From assembly GCA_963575745.1 (NCBI GenBank), contig CAUYUJ010016294.1, positions 726,878 to 790,877 of the forward strand: a DNA stretch of 64,000 bases, in the 5' to 3' direction. The DNA comes from Prorocentrum cordatum. Taxonomy: Eukaryota; Sar; Dinophyceae; Prorocentrales; Prorocentraceae. How positions within the stretch are numbered: position 1 is the stretch's first letter; the number at the start of each line of letters is the position of its first letter. This document shows positions 1 through 11,928 of the stretch, in pieces. Below the pieces are notes generated by a model, which was given only the letters and a program-made list of their open reading frames with translations, searched no databases and was not told where the DNA came from. A program made the translations under genes and the position numbers.

Positions 1-1600
1 AGCGCCACAGCGGTGGATGTACTTCTTCGTAGGAAGTGGATCCACGATTCCATGCCGTCGTCGTCGTCGTCGTCCTCGCTGTGGCTATGGTTGCGTTGCT
101 CGGTGCAGACGTCGGCGCTGGTGCCAGCGCTGGTGTCGGTGTTGTTGCTCTCGGTGGTGGTGGTGATGGTGCTGCCGGCATCAATTGTCTGTCTGCTTTG
201 CTCAATCGAGGTTCGTCTCCTCGGCGTCCCAATTACAAGTCTCAGCATGTTCCGCTGCGTCCGTCGCAAAGTGATAAGCATGTCTTCTGTCAAGGTCCAA
301 GATGAGGGTGCGTACATGACACAAGGTGTGATGGTGCCGTTGAAGAGCTTAAATATGCTGTGTAATGGGAATCGTTTGCTTGTGAAATCGTGTCGCAAGT
401 GGTTGAACTTCGCCCATCCGTTGGCGAGCCTGTTCCGTAACTTTGTGTCGTGGAACTCGTGGAACGTCAATATTATTCCCAGATATGCTGTGCTCTGGCC
501 GATTGGTAGTATGCCGATTCGCGCACCGTCCAACATGATGTGTGCTATTGTCCTTGCCATCCTCCAGCTGATGTTCGTAAGTATATTGGTTTTGTCTGGG
601 TGCAATGTAAGCCCACAGTCGGACGCCTCTTTCCGCAAGTCTCGCAGTACACATGTGAGCTGTCGCAAATTTGGGGCGCATAGAACGATGTCGTCTGCGA
701 AGCGCAAGTTCGCGATGCTGGTCCCTGGTGAAAAGCCCAGCTTGATGCCAAACCTCCTGCGGTGCCAGCTTGGCTTGAGCTGCCGGAGGACGTGTTCCAA
801 GAGCGCATTGGACAAGAACGAGCTGAGCGGGTCGCCCTGCTTCACCCCCCGTTGGATTGAAAAGCTTCTGTTATTGGTATCGGTTCGTACAGTGGCCGTC
901 TGGTCATCGTACAGGTGTTGTAAGAATTCAATGTAGGTGTTTGGTATGTGGTGTTGTCGCAGACCTTTCCAAAGTTCGTCGCGGCCGACGCAATCAAATG
1001 CGTTATTGAAGTCGATTGCTATTGCCCACAGGGGTAACTGCCATGCGAACGATTTCTCGTGTAGCACTGTCGTGGTGAAGAGGTGGTCCTCTGTGCTGGA
1101 GCCTCGTCTGACCCCAGCCTGATCGACGCTTTGCTGCAAATCAAAAGCAGATTAAAGTAGATTGCAGAGGAGGCGTGACATAAGCTTGTAGAGTAATGGA
1201 ATAATAGCAATGAGTCTGCAATGTTGTGGTAACTTTGGGTCGCCCGACTTGTAAATCACCGTAATCGTTGTGTTCTTCCACTGCTCTGGTGGTGGGTGGT
1301 CTGGTTTGATGATGTCGTTGTAGAGTTGGAGTACATGTCGTTCCACAACTTCGCCGCCTGCCTTCAAAAGCTCTGCTGTGATTCCCGCGGTGTCGCTGCA
1401 TTTGCCAGTCTTGAACTGTTTAATGGCATGGCGAAGCTCTTCAGCTGTGAACGGTGGTATCTAGGAGGTCGCTGCGGTTGTCTCGTTGTCGACTCTGCTG
1501 CTTTCTGGGTCTTTGTACAGCTGCTCGTAGAACGTGGCAAAGATGTCCGCAATGCTCTGTCTGTCGGTGGCTTCTCAGGGGAACAGCAGAGAACAATCAG
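1..1600 (-). pseudogene. Non-LTR retrotransposon reverse transcriptase relic (RT-1), 3' part off the window
   Basis: Reading the minus strand in one frame from about 1600 to base 1 gives a LINE-type reverse transcriptase interrupted only by stops near 1577 (TGA), at 1461-1463 (TAG) and at 1152-1154 (TAA). In order one sees FATFYEQLYKDP, a linker with GKCSDTAGITAELLKAGG, a QSVDQAGVRRGSSTEDHLF segment, palm motif AIDFNNAFD, GVKQGDPLSS, the catalytic FADD box at about 688-705, HPDKTNIL, and a thumb-like TQRNMLRLVIGTPRR. This wording is typical of dinoflagellate LINE copies. The enzyme would copy element RNA into the nick made at the target (target-primed reverse transcription). Both catalytic aspartate regions are kept, but three stops make it a pseudogene. 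No endonuclease domain is visible upstream, so it is probably 5' truncated. The frame continues past base 1. Confidence 0.88.
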
Positions 1601-1852
1601 TCTCGGGGCTTTTTGCGGACGGTTACGAAGAGCGCAGCGGCTCGCGGAGACTCCCAAATGCCCTCGCGAACAGACTCGCCGAACATGCCGTCCAAATCAA
1701 CACGGGGGAACCATGCTTTGTAAGACTGCGGTGTGCAACCTTTGCAACCTTTACATGGCCCGAAGATACTGTGCCTTAGTAACGACACCGGGAATATGTT
1801 CCTTACACGCCCAACTGGACCTGTACGAGGCGACACCGAATACCCATAATGG

Positions 1853-2428
1853 CACGAAACGTGTGAAGAGTGTGCCGACATGAAAAAAGAGGGGACGCGT
1901 GCGGTCACAGCCACTTGGGCCTCTTGTGGAGCTCCATATGGAGCCACGAAAAATGCGAGGGATGTCCCGAAATGGAAGGCGGGGATGCGGTTGCCGCCTC
2001 TGGGGCCGTCGGAGCTCCAAAAAGAGCCACGAAACGTATGAAGAGTGTGCCGAAGAGAAAGGTGGTGACACATACAGTCACCGCCACTGGGGCCTTGAGT
2101 GGAGCTCCCTATGGGGCCATGAAAATTGCGAGGGATGTGCCAAAGTGGGAGAGAGGGGGGCGCTTGCGGTCAGCACCGATGGGATCCTCGGCGGAGCTTC
2201 CCATAGAGCCACGACACGTGTGAGAGGCGTGCCGAAATCATGGGCGGGGATGCATGCGGCCACAGCCAGTGAGGCTCTCGGTGGAGCGCCCTATGTGACC
2301 TCAAAACGAGTGAGGGGCGTGCCAAAATGTGAGGCGGGGACGCATGCGGTCACTTCCACTAGAGCCTCTGGTGGAGCTCTTTACAGGGCCACGAAACGTG
2401 TGAGGGGTGTGCCGAAGTGTGACTGCTG
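1853..2428. repeat. Degenerate tandem repeat, about 90 bp x 7
   Basis: A motif like ACGAAACGTGTGAAGAGTG recurs at about 1857, 1946, 2030, 2120, 2209, 2299 and 2390, spaced 84-91 bases, each followed by a GCGGGGACGCATGCGGTCAC-like stretch and GGTGGAGCTCC. Apparent reading frames here are by-products of the repeat. It abuts the 5' side of the RT-1 relic. Confidence 0.85.
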
Positions 2429-2429
2429 G

Positions 2430-2663
2430 TTGTGATGGTGTTGGTGTCGGTGCTTGTGCTGGTGCTGATGTCGATGCTAATGCTGACTATGATGCCAATG
2501 TTGATGTTGGTGTTGATACTGATGCTGTTGATGGTCTTGGTGATGACGATGATGATTATGATGACCACGCACTCCACTCTACGGTCAATCTGCGATTCGA
2601 CGCCCATGATTATGATGATTAAGATGATGCTGATGATGATGATAATAATGATGATGATGATGG

Positions 2664-2706
<43 letters not shown>

Positions 2707-2707
2707 A

Positions 2708-2752
<45 letters not shown>

Positions 2753-2765
2753 GTGCTGGTGCTGG
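2430..2765. repeat. (ATG/GAT)n microsatellite
   Basis: Degenerate GCTGATG-type repeats at 2430-2620 pass into almost pure GAT/ATG triplets at 2626-2755. Translations give only homopolymers such as poly-Ile, poly-Met or poly-His. Confidence 0.95.
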
Positions 2766-3815
2766 TGCTTGTGATGGTGGTAACGAAGAGGGGTCGGAGG
2801 AGAGAGGAGGGAGGGGGAGAAGGGGGAAGAGGGAGGGAGGGAGTGAAAGACCCAGGGAGCTGCTGATTCAAAGCGAGGACCAAACACCGCAGGATAGTTA
2901 GGGAAAAAGAAAGATGAGAACGGAGGGAGAAGGGCGGGAGGAGGAGGAGGAGCAGTGCTCTGCTCAAAACGAGTACCCACCACATGAGCGTTTGGAGCAA
3001 GGGCTCCACACCGTGCTACACCTATCATCGGTTATGCAGTCTATGGGTTTCTGGCTCTTTATACAGGGTCCACCACCCCTTCCATGTCTCTGGCTGGAGG
3101 TGCCTCTGGCTGAAGATACAGGAGGATCGATCATCGGTTCTCCTCCCACCCCCACTGGCCATCGGCCACCCCTCCCCCCACCCCCACCCTCCCAGTTCAT
3201 CACCAGGCTCTCGCTGGCTCTCGCCAGCGGCGGCGCCCCCCTTTTGGGCACGCTGGCGGCTCGGAGGACAGCGGCTTGATGTCATCAAGCTCCCTCCCGT
3301 CGCATGTCAGCCTCGCGCGCCCGCCTCCTGTCCTCACACGCCCACCCATCTCCTGTCGTCACCTCCTGCTCCGCAAGCCCTCACTGCTGGCATCCCCACT
3401 CACTCACATCCACGAACTTGTTCACCCCATGAAACTTAATCATCTGGGGCATTATCGAACTGGGAGCTCCCGAACTTGCCTCAGCCTACGAACTTTGCTG
3501 CCCTCGACGTCAGCAAACCTGAGACGATGAATGTGCGTGAGACCCTCAAACATGCACCTGGCCAGACCGCAGACCTGATAGAGATAAAATCAAGTTCTGC
3601 CCAACACGTGGAAGTCCATCTGGTACGCCTTGGCCCCCGCCACAGTACTACCGTCTGCTAGCTTATTACCCGAATAGTGACGTGCAGCGACTGCTCGTCG
3701 AACTGTTGTAGATCTTGTCTGGAGTGCAGCCCTCTTGAGAACAACGATATGTTCCCGCACCTTCACACGGATCTGCCCCGTAGGTATCAGGGCTGTAAAA
3801 GCAACACTCATTCGT
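2766..3815. other. No gene recognised
   Basis: A purine-rich start (2780-2960, GGGAGG-like) is followed by unique-looking sequence with short C-rich runs. Short open frames exist on both strands but none shows a recognisable motif or sensible composition. Confidence 0.5.
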
Positions 3816-3905
3816 CGTCGTCGACGCCATCATCACCATCATCGAAACCGACACCATCATCAACATCAGCATCAGCATCAGCATCAGCATCAGCATCATC
3901 ATCAG

Positions 3906-3979
<74 letters not shown>

Positions 3980-4016
3980 CAAGCATCATCATCATAATCA
4001 TCATCATCACAAGCAT

Positions 4017-4047
<31 letters not shown>

Positions 4048-4541
4048 AGCATCAGCATCAGCATCAGCATCAGCATCATCACCACCATCATCATCATTAT
4101 CGTCATCATCATCCGTCTCAGCTTATTCCTCCTCCTCCACCTCCTCCTCCCTCCTCCTCCTCCTCCTCCTTCTCCTCACGAGCATCATCATCATCAGCAT
4201 CACCAGCATCAGCATCATCATCATCATATTCATGATCAGCATCATCGTCGTAGTCATCGTCGTCATCATCATCGTTGTTATCGTCATCGTCGTCGTCATG
4301 GTCAGCACCACCACCATCATAATCGTCATCATCAGCAGCAGCAGCATCATCATCATCATCATCATCATCATCAACATCATCATCAACATCATCATCGTCA
4401 CCATCACCACCACCAGCACAAACATAATCATCGTCATCATCGTCATCAGCGTTATCATCCCCATCAGAATCATCATCATCAGCATCAGCATCAGCATCAG
4501 CATCTGCATCATCACCATCAGCAGCATCATCAGCAAAGCGC

Positions 4542-4591
<50 letters not shown>

Positions 4592-4612
4592 CGTCCATCC
4601 AACTCCGCCTCC
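3816..4612. repeat. Compound (CAT)n / (CATCAG)n microsatellite
   Basis: About 800 bases of CAT triplets with regularly interspersed CAG (3858-3905, 4035-4080, 4480-4510), a CCT block at 4128-4178 and a pure CAT run at 4538-4592. No coding role is visible. Confidence 0.95.
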
Positions 4613-5770
4613 TCCTCCCGATGTTCCTACTCCCTCGCGACTGCTGTCACAGCTGCTGCTTCTGAGACCACCACCACCAACACCACCACCACCATCCGCA
4701 CTAGAACTTAACTTGTCATTAAACTCGTTTCATGGCGTTTCTCAACCGCCAGGTGTCACACCTTCGTAGATCGTCCATCTCACCCTGCGGTCGGGATTCC
4801 GCACTTTCTCGGTAGCCATACTCCCCACGGCAAGACGTCCCGCTTGTTTCAAGAGCTCCAGACCTCTATCCAGATTCGACGCATTGTCTCCGAGAAGTTG
4901 CTACGTGAACCCCATCGGGACTTCTCCCATCGTCGGGGCCCTTCCTCCACGCTCCTGCCGCCCCGCCGTTGCCCCGAGGCGGGACCGCGGGCGGGCGGGC
5001 GGGCCGATGCTGCGAGGGAGGGCGCCCGGACGGGCCACAACAGGGCGGGCGAGCGGGCGGCGAGAGGGGGGGGGGGGAGGAGGGAGGAGGTGTACTCAAA
5101 GCGGGCCTCGAACTTCCAGCTGCCAGCGCGGACGGGCCCTGAAAAGGCGGACGGGCGGGCCGACGCTGGAGCGCGTCCAGTCTAGCTGACGGGCCAGACA
5201 CAGGCGTGCAGGCGGGCCCCGAGGCGGGCGGGTCCCAAGGCGGGCGGGCACGCGGGCCCCGCCCAACAGACCCCCTTTATCGTCCCTGTGAGCCTCTACA
5301 TCCGCGGCGAAACTCGGGAAAAACCACAACACGTGACACGCGTGGACGCTCGGGTTCCAGAGCCGCGGCCCCAGCGAAGACGAGAGCGCCATCCCCGACG
5401 TCAAGGTGGCCGAGACCTAGGCGCCAGGAGGAGGGGCCCACAGCACCCAGATGCAATTCTGCAGCGCCGGGGCTCCGCGTGCCCAGGGGGGCGAGATGAC
5501 AGGCGCTGCGGGGCGCCTGATCAGCTTCGGCGGCACCCGGAGGCTGTACTTGAGGTTCTCCTGCGGCGGGAGGAGGACGGGGAGGGGCGGAAGGATCTGG
5601 GCCGCCGCTGTCCCGCCAAAGCCCCTGGCCGTCAAAACGGCGACGATGTCCGAGAGCTGCCATGCGGGACTGGACAAACGGAAGGGAAGGGAAGGGAAGG
5701 TGGGCGAATGCGAGACACGCAGCCCAGGGCACAAGACTCCCGAGGGAGGCACAGTCAGCTGGAACGGGAG
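4613..5770. other. GC-rich gene-free stretch
   Basis: GGGCGGGCGG-like CpG-rich sequence at 4980-5260 and mixed GC-rich DNA after it. Long open frames on both strands reflect the base composition; none contains a domain I can name. Confidence 0.5.
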
Positions 5771-6075
5771 TCCGGGGCTGGGTCTAAGGCCCAGGAGTCC
5801 TGGGCCCCTCCAGGAGTCTAGGGCCCAGGAGTCCTGGTCCCCCCCTGGAGTCTACAGCCCAGGAGTCCTGGGCCCCCATGGCCCCAAGACTTCCGAGGGA
5901 GTCGCAATCAGCTCCTCTGGAACCTAGAACCCAGGAGTCTTGGGACCCCGTCTGACGTATGGAATCCAAGGCCCAGGAGTCCGGGGCCCCCCGGATTCTA
6001 CGGCCCAGGAGTGCTGGCTCCCCCGGAGTACAAGGCCCGGGAGTCCTAGGCCCCCAGGAGTCTACCCAGGAGTCC
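5771..6075. repeat. 30-35-bp repeat with palindromic core
   Basis: The palindrome CCCAGGAGTCCTGGG or near variants recurs at about 5790, 5829, 5860, 5930, 5970, 6002 and 6036, usually followed by CCCCC and a GGAGTCTA-like stretch. Units are 30-40 bases and imperfect. Confidence 0.8.
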
Positions 6076-6740
6076 CACCAGCCCTCTGGGCGTCGGTGGT
6101 TTAAGTCGTTTCCTCTTCCACCCCTCCTTTTTCCCCTTCGTGGAAAGGATTATCCCTCCCCCTCCCCCCTCCCCATGGACCTGGACAGAGGGTTCCGCGA
6201 GGTGTCGGAGCGTTCAAAACGGCCTCGGTGAGGAAGCCAAAATCATTGGTTTTACTGCAGTTGTGGCCCCATTTTGGCCTCCTGAAGTGGGTGCCCTAAT
6301 TCGTCACCCCCCCTCCTGTGATCGATCTCACCCAAGATGGCCCAAAGATGGCCCCAAAGGCTCCCAAGGGTGCCCGAAGAGGGCCCCAAAAGGTGGCCAG
6401 GAAACCCCAAGGGGCCCCCAGGATGCCCCCAAGAGGCTCCCCAGAGACCCCCAAGGGGCCCGAAGAGACCCCCCAGAGGCACCCAAGATGCTCCAAGAGG
6501 CCTCGGCGAGGATGCCACATGATTGATTCGATTAAGTTTTAGCCACACGTTGGCCTCTTTGGGGGGCACTGATAAAGATGACTCCAAGAGCGCCTGGGAG
6601 AGCCCAAAATGACCTCCAAGATGGCTCAAGATATCCCAAAATGTCTCATAATGGCTTCCTCTGTGTGCTGCCCACTTTCCTGATCGAGGCAATTTCTCTG
6701 GGCATCGTTTCTGGATGGGTTGGTGGGGATTCTGTTTCTG
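6074..6740 (+). repeat. Composite dispersed repeat CR, full copy A
   Basis: Four modules occur in order: a CCCACCAGCCCTCTGGGCG header (6075), a CCCCTCCCCC tract followed by GACCTGGACAG (6150-6190), a CCCCATTTTGGCCTCCTGA module (6264-6285), a 12-bp-like CCAAGATGGCCCC array (6335-6500, resuming 6590-6650), and a TTTCTGGATGGGTTGGTGGGG tail (6709-6729). The same order is found in copy B at 43206-44190. The element has no coding capacity; the minus-strand frame through it, of LGGLWGASWG type, is a repeat translation. Confidence 0.75.
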
Positions 6741-8200
6741 TCGCAACCGCAGGCGAGAACGCCAGCGGCGAGCGAGGTCCGCGCGGGCCGCGCAAGAGCC
6801 GAATTGCCTAACGCCGACGGGCCGGCGACCTCCGCAGCGCCTCGGCGGGCGGGCTGGCGTGAGGGGGGGGGGTAGGTTGCGGCTGCCAGGGACCAGGTCC
6901 GGGAGCGCGCACATGCATGATTAACCAACCAGGGTTGGGGCGCAGCCAAAATGGCGCGGGGGTCGTACCAGGATGTGGCCAGGGAGGCAACCAGGCAGAA
7001 CACTGCTTCAGCTGCCATGGGTGGATCATACTGGGCCTAAGCTGGTGCATAGGATGGCGCCACCAAAGTCGCACACCAAGACTCCTGAACGGAGTACTGA
7101 TCCTGCAAGCGACCGTCCACGGGGTGGTCCCGGTAGGACGAGCGAAGTAGCCAGGGCAACGACGGATGCAATCGACACCGAAACACGCCTGAACCACCGG
7201 ATCAGGTAAAGCCACGCGCACTCTCGAGCAAGAACGCCGACGACTGAGGGCTGACCAAAACCAGGGCAATCCACGTCTCAGGCACCGGGTCGAGTGAACA
7301 GGAGGGTGCCGTGGGCATCGCCGCCAGGGACCGTGGACGCAGTCAACACAGTCGTCCGACAGCCAGGAGAGCACAGGCTGAACCACGTGCAGCTGGTGGG
7401 GCGGCCACGAGACGACGGTCAGGCGGCGAAAGCAAAGTCCGGGACGCGAACTAGGCGAATTAGCTAAGACAGGCACAGACCGGCCGGCCCACTCAGACAG
7501 CTGCGGGCTGACGGGTGAAGCTGAACTGCACGGCGCACTGCAAGCTCGGGCACGTCCACTCGGCAAAATGTCACGGAATTCAAGCGGCCCAAGCACAACC
7601 CGCACAGAGAGACGCGGTCCACGATGGGCAAGTCCTTCGTGCTTGGTGAAGACGCGATGGCCATTGGAGTGAGTCACCAATGTGGCGCCAAGCTCCGAGC
7701 GGACGACCTGAGCTAGCCAGACAGGCTGAGCAGTCGTGAGCCGTGGTGCAACGCAGCTGAGGAGGCTGAAGGTGGGCCTGTAGGACTGCACCTGCTGCGG
7801 AAGGCTGAACCACTCTGCGCCCTGCGCCATGGCCAGCCCCAGTCAGACCACGTCACAGTGCCAGGGGGCAACCGAGCGACTGTGAGCCATCTAGCACGTG
7901 CCGGCACGGCAAGGCCACTGAGCGGGGGGGGCCCGCTGGCGCGGCGAGCATCGCCAGCGAGGAGAGAAAGATGGAGCGCACTGGAAGTGGCGGTGCCGCG
8001 ACGGCGAACCAGACCAGAGCGGGTGGGCCCCCAAGAGCACAGGTGGAGCTGCACCTCGCGGGGCACGCGGCGCCGGCATGGGCGGGGTGTGCTGTTGTCT
8101 CAGGGCGGCGTGCCTGGGGGGGGGGCTGCGCAGTGGAAGACAAGAGGGCCGTCGGACGCAAAGTCAGGCCAAGCCCGCCGCTGGCACTTCCACCCAGGCC
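6741..8200. other. GC-rich region without a supportable gene
   Basis: A minus-strand open frame of 340 codons runs at 6808-7830 but is an Arg/Pro/Ser-rich sequence without a motif, as expected by chance in GC-rich DNA. The 12-base stretch GCCATTTTGGCT on the minus strand near 6946-6957 matches the middle of the dinoflagellate spliced leader but its flanks do not. Nothing else is recognisable. Confidence 0.4.
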
Positions 8201-8228
8201 CCTGGAACGTCAACGAACACCGCGCGGT

Positions 8229-8255
8229 CCTCCAGGGTCGCAGCTGACCGCCGCT
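8229..8255 (-). repeat. 27-bp box, copy 1
   Basis: On the minus strand it begins AGCGGCG and ends CGACCCTGGAGG. It differs by one base from the copies at 8453-8479 and 16692-16718. It lies past the end of the helicase frame of the mobile unit. Confidence 0.85.
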
Positions 8256-8452
8256 GGGAGTGAAAAAGCCGCCCACGAACAGCGGTGAGCGCGGGCGGCC
8301 CAGGGAGGGGGGCGACACCACCAACGTCGGACAGTATGTCGGCGGCCCCCAGGGCCAAGAGCGGGGGACACCCGCCAGGCCCCCGAGGAGAGAGGCGGGG
8401 GGGAAGCAGCTCCTCTCCTCGGTCAGGCCCCCGCACCCGTGGGATAGGGGAA

Positions 8453-8479
8453 CCTCCAGGGTCGCAGCTGATCGCCGCT
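8453..8479 (-). repeat. 27-bp box, copy 2
   Basis: Identical to the copy at 16692-16718. It is followed on the plus strand by a CTGGGTAGGTC sequence (8503-8513) also found after copy 3 (8681-8691), so copies 2 and 3 sit in a roughly 170-bp duplicated block. Confidence 0.85.
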
Positions 8480-8623
8480 CAGGCCAATGAAATACTGGGT
8501 AGGTCATTCGAAGGTCATGGCGCCGAGGGACGGGTGGGAGCCTCTCCACGGACCTCGGGCTGCGCTGAGTGCTGGCCCGTCCTTGCGGAGAGCGATGCCT
8601 CAGCGGGGATGGTGGGCGCTGGT

Positions 8624-8650
8624 CCTCCAGGGTCGCAGCCGATCGCCGCT
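8624..8650 (-). repeat. 27-bp box, copy 3
   Basis: One base different from the copies at 8453-8479 and 16692-16718. Same orientation as the mobile-unit reading frames. Confidence 0.85.
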
Positions 8651-8913
8651 GGAGTCAGCATTGCCAAAACTATGACCTGGGTAGGTCGACCCGCCGTCGC
8701 GCGGGGGGGGGTCCCGAGGCCGACCCCCCGCCACCAGCGGGTGGGTTGGCTGTCGTCGTCGGACAGCAAAGTGAATGAGCCCGGGGCCTGTCTGCCCCGG
8801 TCAGGCGGGCCCCCTGTCGTGCCAGAGGGGGTGAGATGTCGGGCACTGGGGGGGGCGACCCCCCGCGTCGGGCCCCAAAAGGAGGGTAGGTCCACTTGTC
8901 CAGCGCGGGCTGT

Positions 8914-11900
8914 CTAGCTATGCCGCGCCGTGGGTGAGATGTGGGCAACCTGCGCCCCAGCGGAGGTCGCCCCCAGGCGTTGCGGCCTGATCCGGGCGCG
9001 GCGAGGTGAAACTGGCCCCTTCGGGGCAAGAGGAGCCGATGGGGGGGGCGGGTTTCGTTGGCCAGGAGCACCAGGGATGCTGAGGTGGGCCGTGTCCGGC
9101 ACAGTCAGCCCTGGGTGTAGGAGTCGTTCTTTGCCCACCAGCGGGCGCGCTTGTCCGAGTACCGGTCGCCCCCCCCTAGGGGAGCACCGCTTGCCCTTTC
9201 CTTTCCGAACTGAATCCGTCCATGGGGCTTCATGCCGATCCCACGCGGCCCATTCCTGCCAGCCCTGCCACTGGCTGGGGGTGGCTGTACCGATGGCTCT
9301 GGCCCAGCGGCCCTGCGCAGGCGCGGGAGCGACCGCTCTGCCCTCGGTCGTCCATGGGGCGGGCTTGCTGCTGCTGCCGTAGTCGCGCCGGGCATGCGCA
9401 CGGGCGTCGTGGCGCATGGAGTTCATGTGCTTGTCCCTGACAGCTGCCCAGTTGACGTTGAGCCCGAGCTCACTATCCACCTTGAAAGCACCGTGCCATG
9501 CGTCGCCCCAAGCCTCGAGGAAATCTGCGCACGTCTAGACTGCGTTCGGTTTGGGGTTGCTCTTGTGGCCTCCACTGGGGCCCTGTCTCAGGGCAGCCCG
9601 CTTGGTCCATGCGTGCCATATGCCGTTGAACGCTCCTCCCAGCGTCTTTTGTAGGCGTATAATATTATCCTGTACGGGCTCGTCCCTTTCCACATCTGCA
9701 GCTGCGATGGCGCACTTGCACATGGGACAGCAGCCCATGGGGTCGTTCAGATTATCGCATTGCGGCTGTGTGATCCTGACGTCTCTCCAGGGCGCCCCGT
9801 GGATCTCCGCTCGCGTGGGGTTGCCCCTTGGTGATTTGGCGGCACGTCCTTCCCCGCCTTTGATGTCTTCTGACGCGGGCTGGTGGCGCCCCCTGCCTCC
9901 TGCCGCGCGGCTGAGGGCGCGGTCGCCCCTGGCCCCCGTGATGCCCCAGGCCGAGCTGCTTGCCTTTTCGGAGCTGTCTCTCGCACTCCGAAGCGCCTGA
10001 GTGGCAGCTCGATCGACGGTTGTGAGTACGGGGTCCAGGATTTGTTCCTGGGGGCGTGTCCTTAAGGCGTTTAAGGGATCGAAGGGGTCTTCCTCCTCGC
10101 CTTCGTCCGCCACTGGCGTCGGCCTAGCAACTGGGCTCGTGTCTTTGGCTGTGGCTGCCTCGCCCCCCGCGTCTTCATCCCAGTCGGGGGCATCTGGTCC
10201 ACCCTCGGTCTTGCCTGCCTGATTGGAAGAGCCTAGTCCCTCCGCTGGAGGGCCGTTGGCCCCGTCGCCGCCAGGGGCCTGTGGGTCTGCTCAGGAGGGG
10301 CAGCCTGAAGCTGCATCCCGCCCTGGGCCGCGGCTGTCTGCTGAGGGGGTGTCTGCTGCCTCGCCTGTCCTGTTCAGCCAGGATGCCGCCGGAGAGTTGT
10401 CCGCAGTTGCGTAGTCCGTGTCCGTCTGATGTGGATCTCGTCTGGCAAGCACTCGGATGGTGCCATCGGCGAGGGCCGTGGGATCCATTCCCACGAGGTA
10501 TGTCAAGAGGGTGCTGAGCCGCTGGCGAAGGGGACACTGGCCCCGCTGCTCGGCTAGGTCGGCGGCGCACCCACGCCACCTGGCCTCGCACATCCCGTTG
10601 GCACTCGTTAGGTGGTACACTACTCGTGCCGCCGCGGCCCGCTGTCCGCCCCATGGGATGCCGGGGGGTGGCAGTTGTCGGGGATCGTCTGACCAGGAAT
10701 TGGCGAAGACATCCGGGGGGGCACGATCCTTCGTCGGTCTGATCGCCTGGTATTCCGTCGCCGTATTGCACCACGTACTCCATCCATTGCCCGTAAATGG
10801 TAGGTTCCCTTCTAGTAGGTACTTGACCTATGAGCGCATGGCGCTGCCTGACTCCTCCCCTGCGAGCCCAGAGGTGGAGTGGGTTGGTAGGGCGGGCCCA
10901 GCTGGCGGAGAGATGTCGGGGAACAGGGATTTGATGTTCCGCGCGGCGTCTCCTGACCCGTTACTCTCCCCGTCGGCGCCGCCTTGGCCAGCGCTGGCAG
11001 GGGGGGGCGGCGCCCTGGCTGGGACAGGCGGCCTTGTGCACGCATCCTTGGCGGCAGCGTCAACGCAGTTCGGAGTGAGGTAGACGCTGATGTCGTGGCT
11101 CTCCGACTGCACTTCTGCCGTTGCTGCCCGTTTGGCTGGTGCCGTGGGGTATGCGCGTGAGGACTGCTTGTCCAATATGCGGTCAAGCGTGCCTGTGGCC
11201 ACGTTCCAGATGTGGATGAGGCACCGCTTGCACGCCCAGCCGGCGTTTCACTGCTGTTGGGTCCAGAGGGTGGGCATGAGGTCCCAAGGCGGTAGCCCGA
11301 TCTCGGCGACGGTGGATGCTTCGGACTCTGGGCTCCACAGGAAGCAGCCTAATGCTGGGCTGGTTACCGACCACTCCAACAAGGGTGATCCTGTTGGGCA
11401 GGTGTCGCACTGGGCAGAGTACGTGCCCGTGAGGTGCGAGTCGAGCCCGAACCTCCCGTCTGACAGCTTGTAAGCTGGTAGGGTAGTGCCGATGGCACGG
11501 GGGCTGTAGGCTGAGGGGGCTCTCATGACCAGGTCGCACAGGCTGGTGGGGGTCGGGGCCGTGTCGGAGCGGCCGTATCCAATCGGGAGTCGATGCAAGG
11601 ACGGGAGTGTGCGTGACTTCTTCTTATAAAGTGTCTCGTCCATTGTCATTGTGCGCTTGTACGCCTGCAGACGCTGCTGTAGTGACTTCTTGTTGCCGCC
11701 ATCGCATGTGGCGAAGGGGACCTCGATGCCTTTTTTTCCAGGGACTTGACCCAGCACTGCTCGCACAGCCACTTGCAGTTCTTGCCTTGCAAGTACGCCT
11801 GGGAGCGGTTTTGAGTCGTCTCCGTCGCAATCGAAGCAGCCATCCCCCTGCTCGACGCGGAACCTGTCGTCGTTCACCCTTGGCGGGATAAGTAGGGTTC

Positions 11901-11928
11901 CGGGGGCCGGGGGAAGCGGGGGGGTCAT
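8914..11928 (-). other. C-terminal Cys-pair region of the helicase ORF (one frame, four stops)
   Basis: About 1,000 codons stay in a single frame from 11928 to 8914 with stops only at 11248, 10828, 10291 and 9535, which is strong evidence of former coding. Cys-pair motifs appear at CFDCDGDD (about 11835), QCDTCPTG (about 11400), WACKRC (about 11230) and a CDNLNDPMGCCPMCKC cluster (about 9700-9750). Conserved-looking stretches such as NGIWHAWTKRAAL and FLEAWGDAWHGAFKVDSELGL flank the stop at 9535. The stop at 11248 sits where TGG would give Trp. No named family is recognised. Confidence 0.6.

Noticed and set aside
6944-6960. Match to the core of the dinoflagellate spliced leader (minus strand)
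   Set aside because: Only 12 consecutive bases match and the flanks differ; no gene starts downstream on that strand.
6808-7830. 340-codon minus-strand frame
   Set aside because: Pro/Arg/Ser/Trp-rich with no motif, in GC-rich DNA where long chance frames are expected; several overlapping frames are similarly open.
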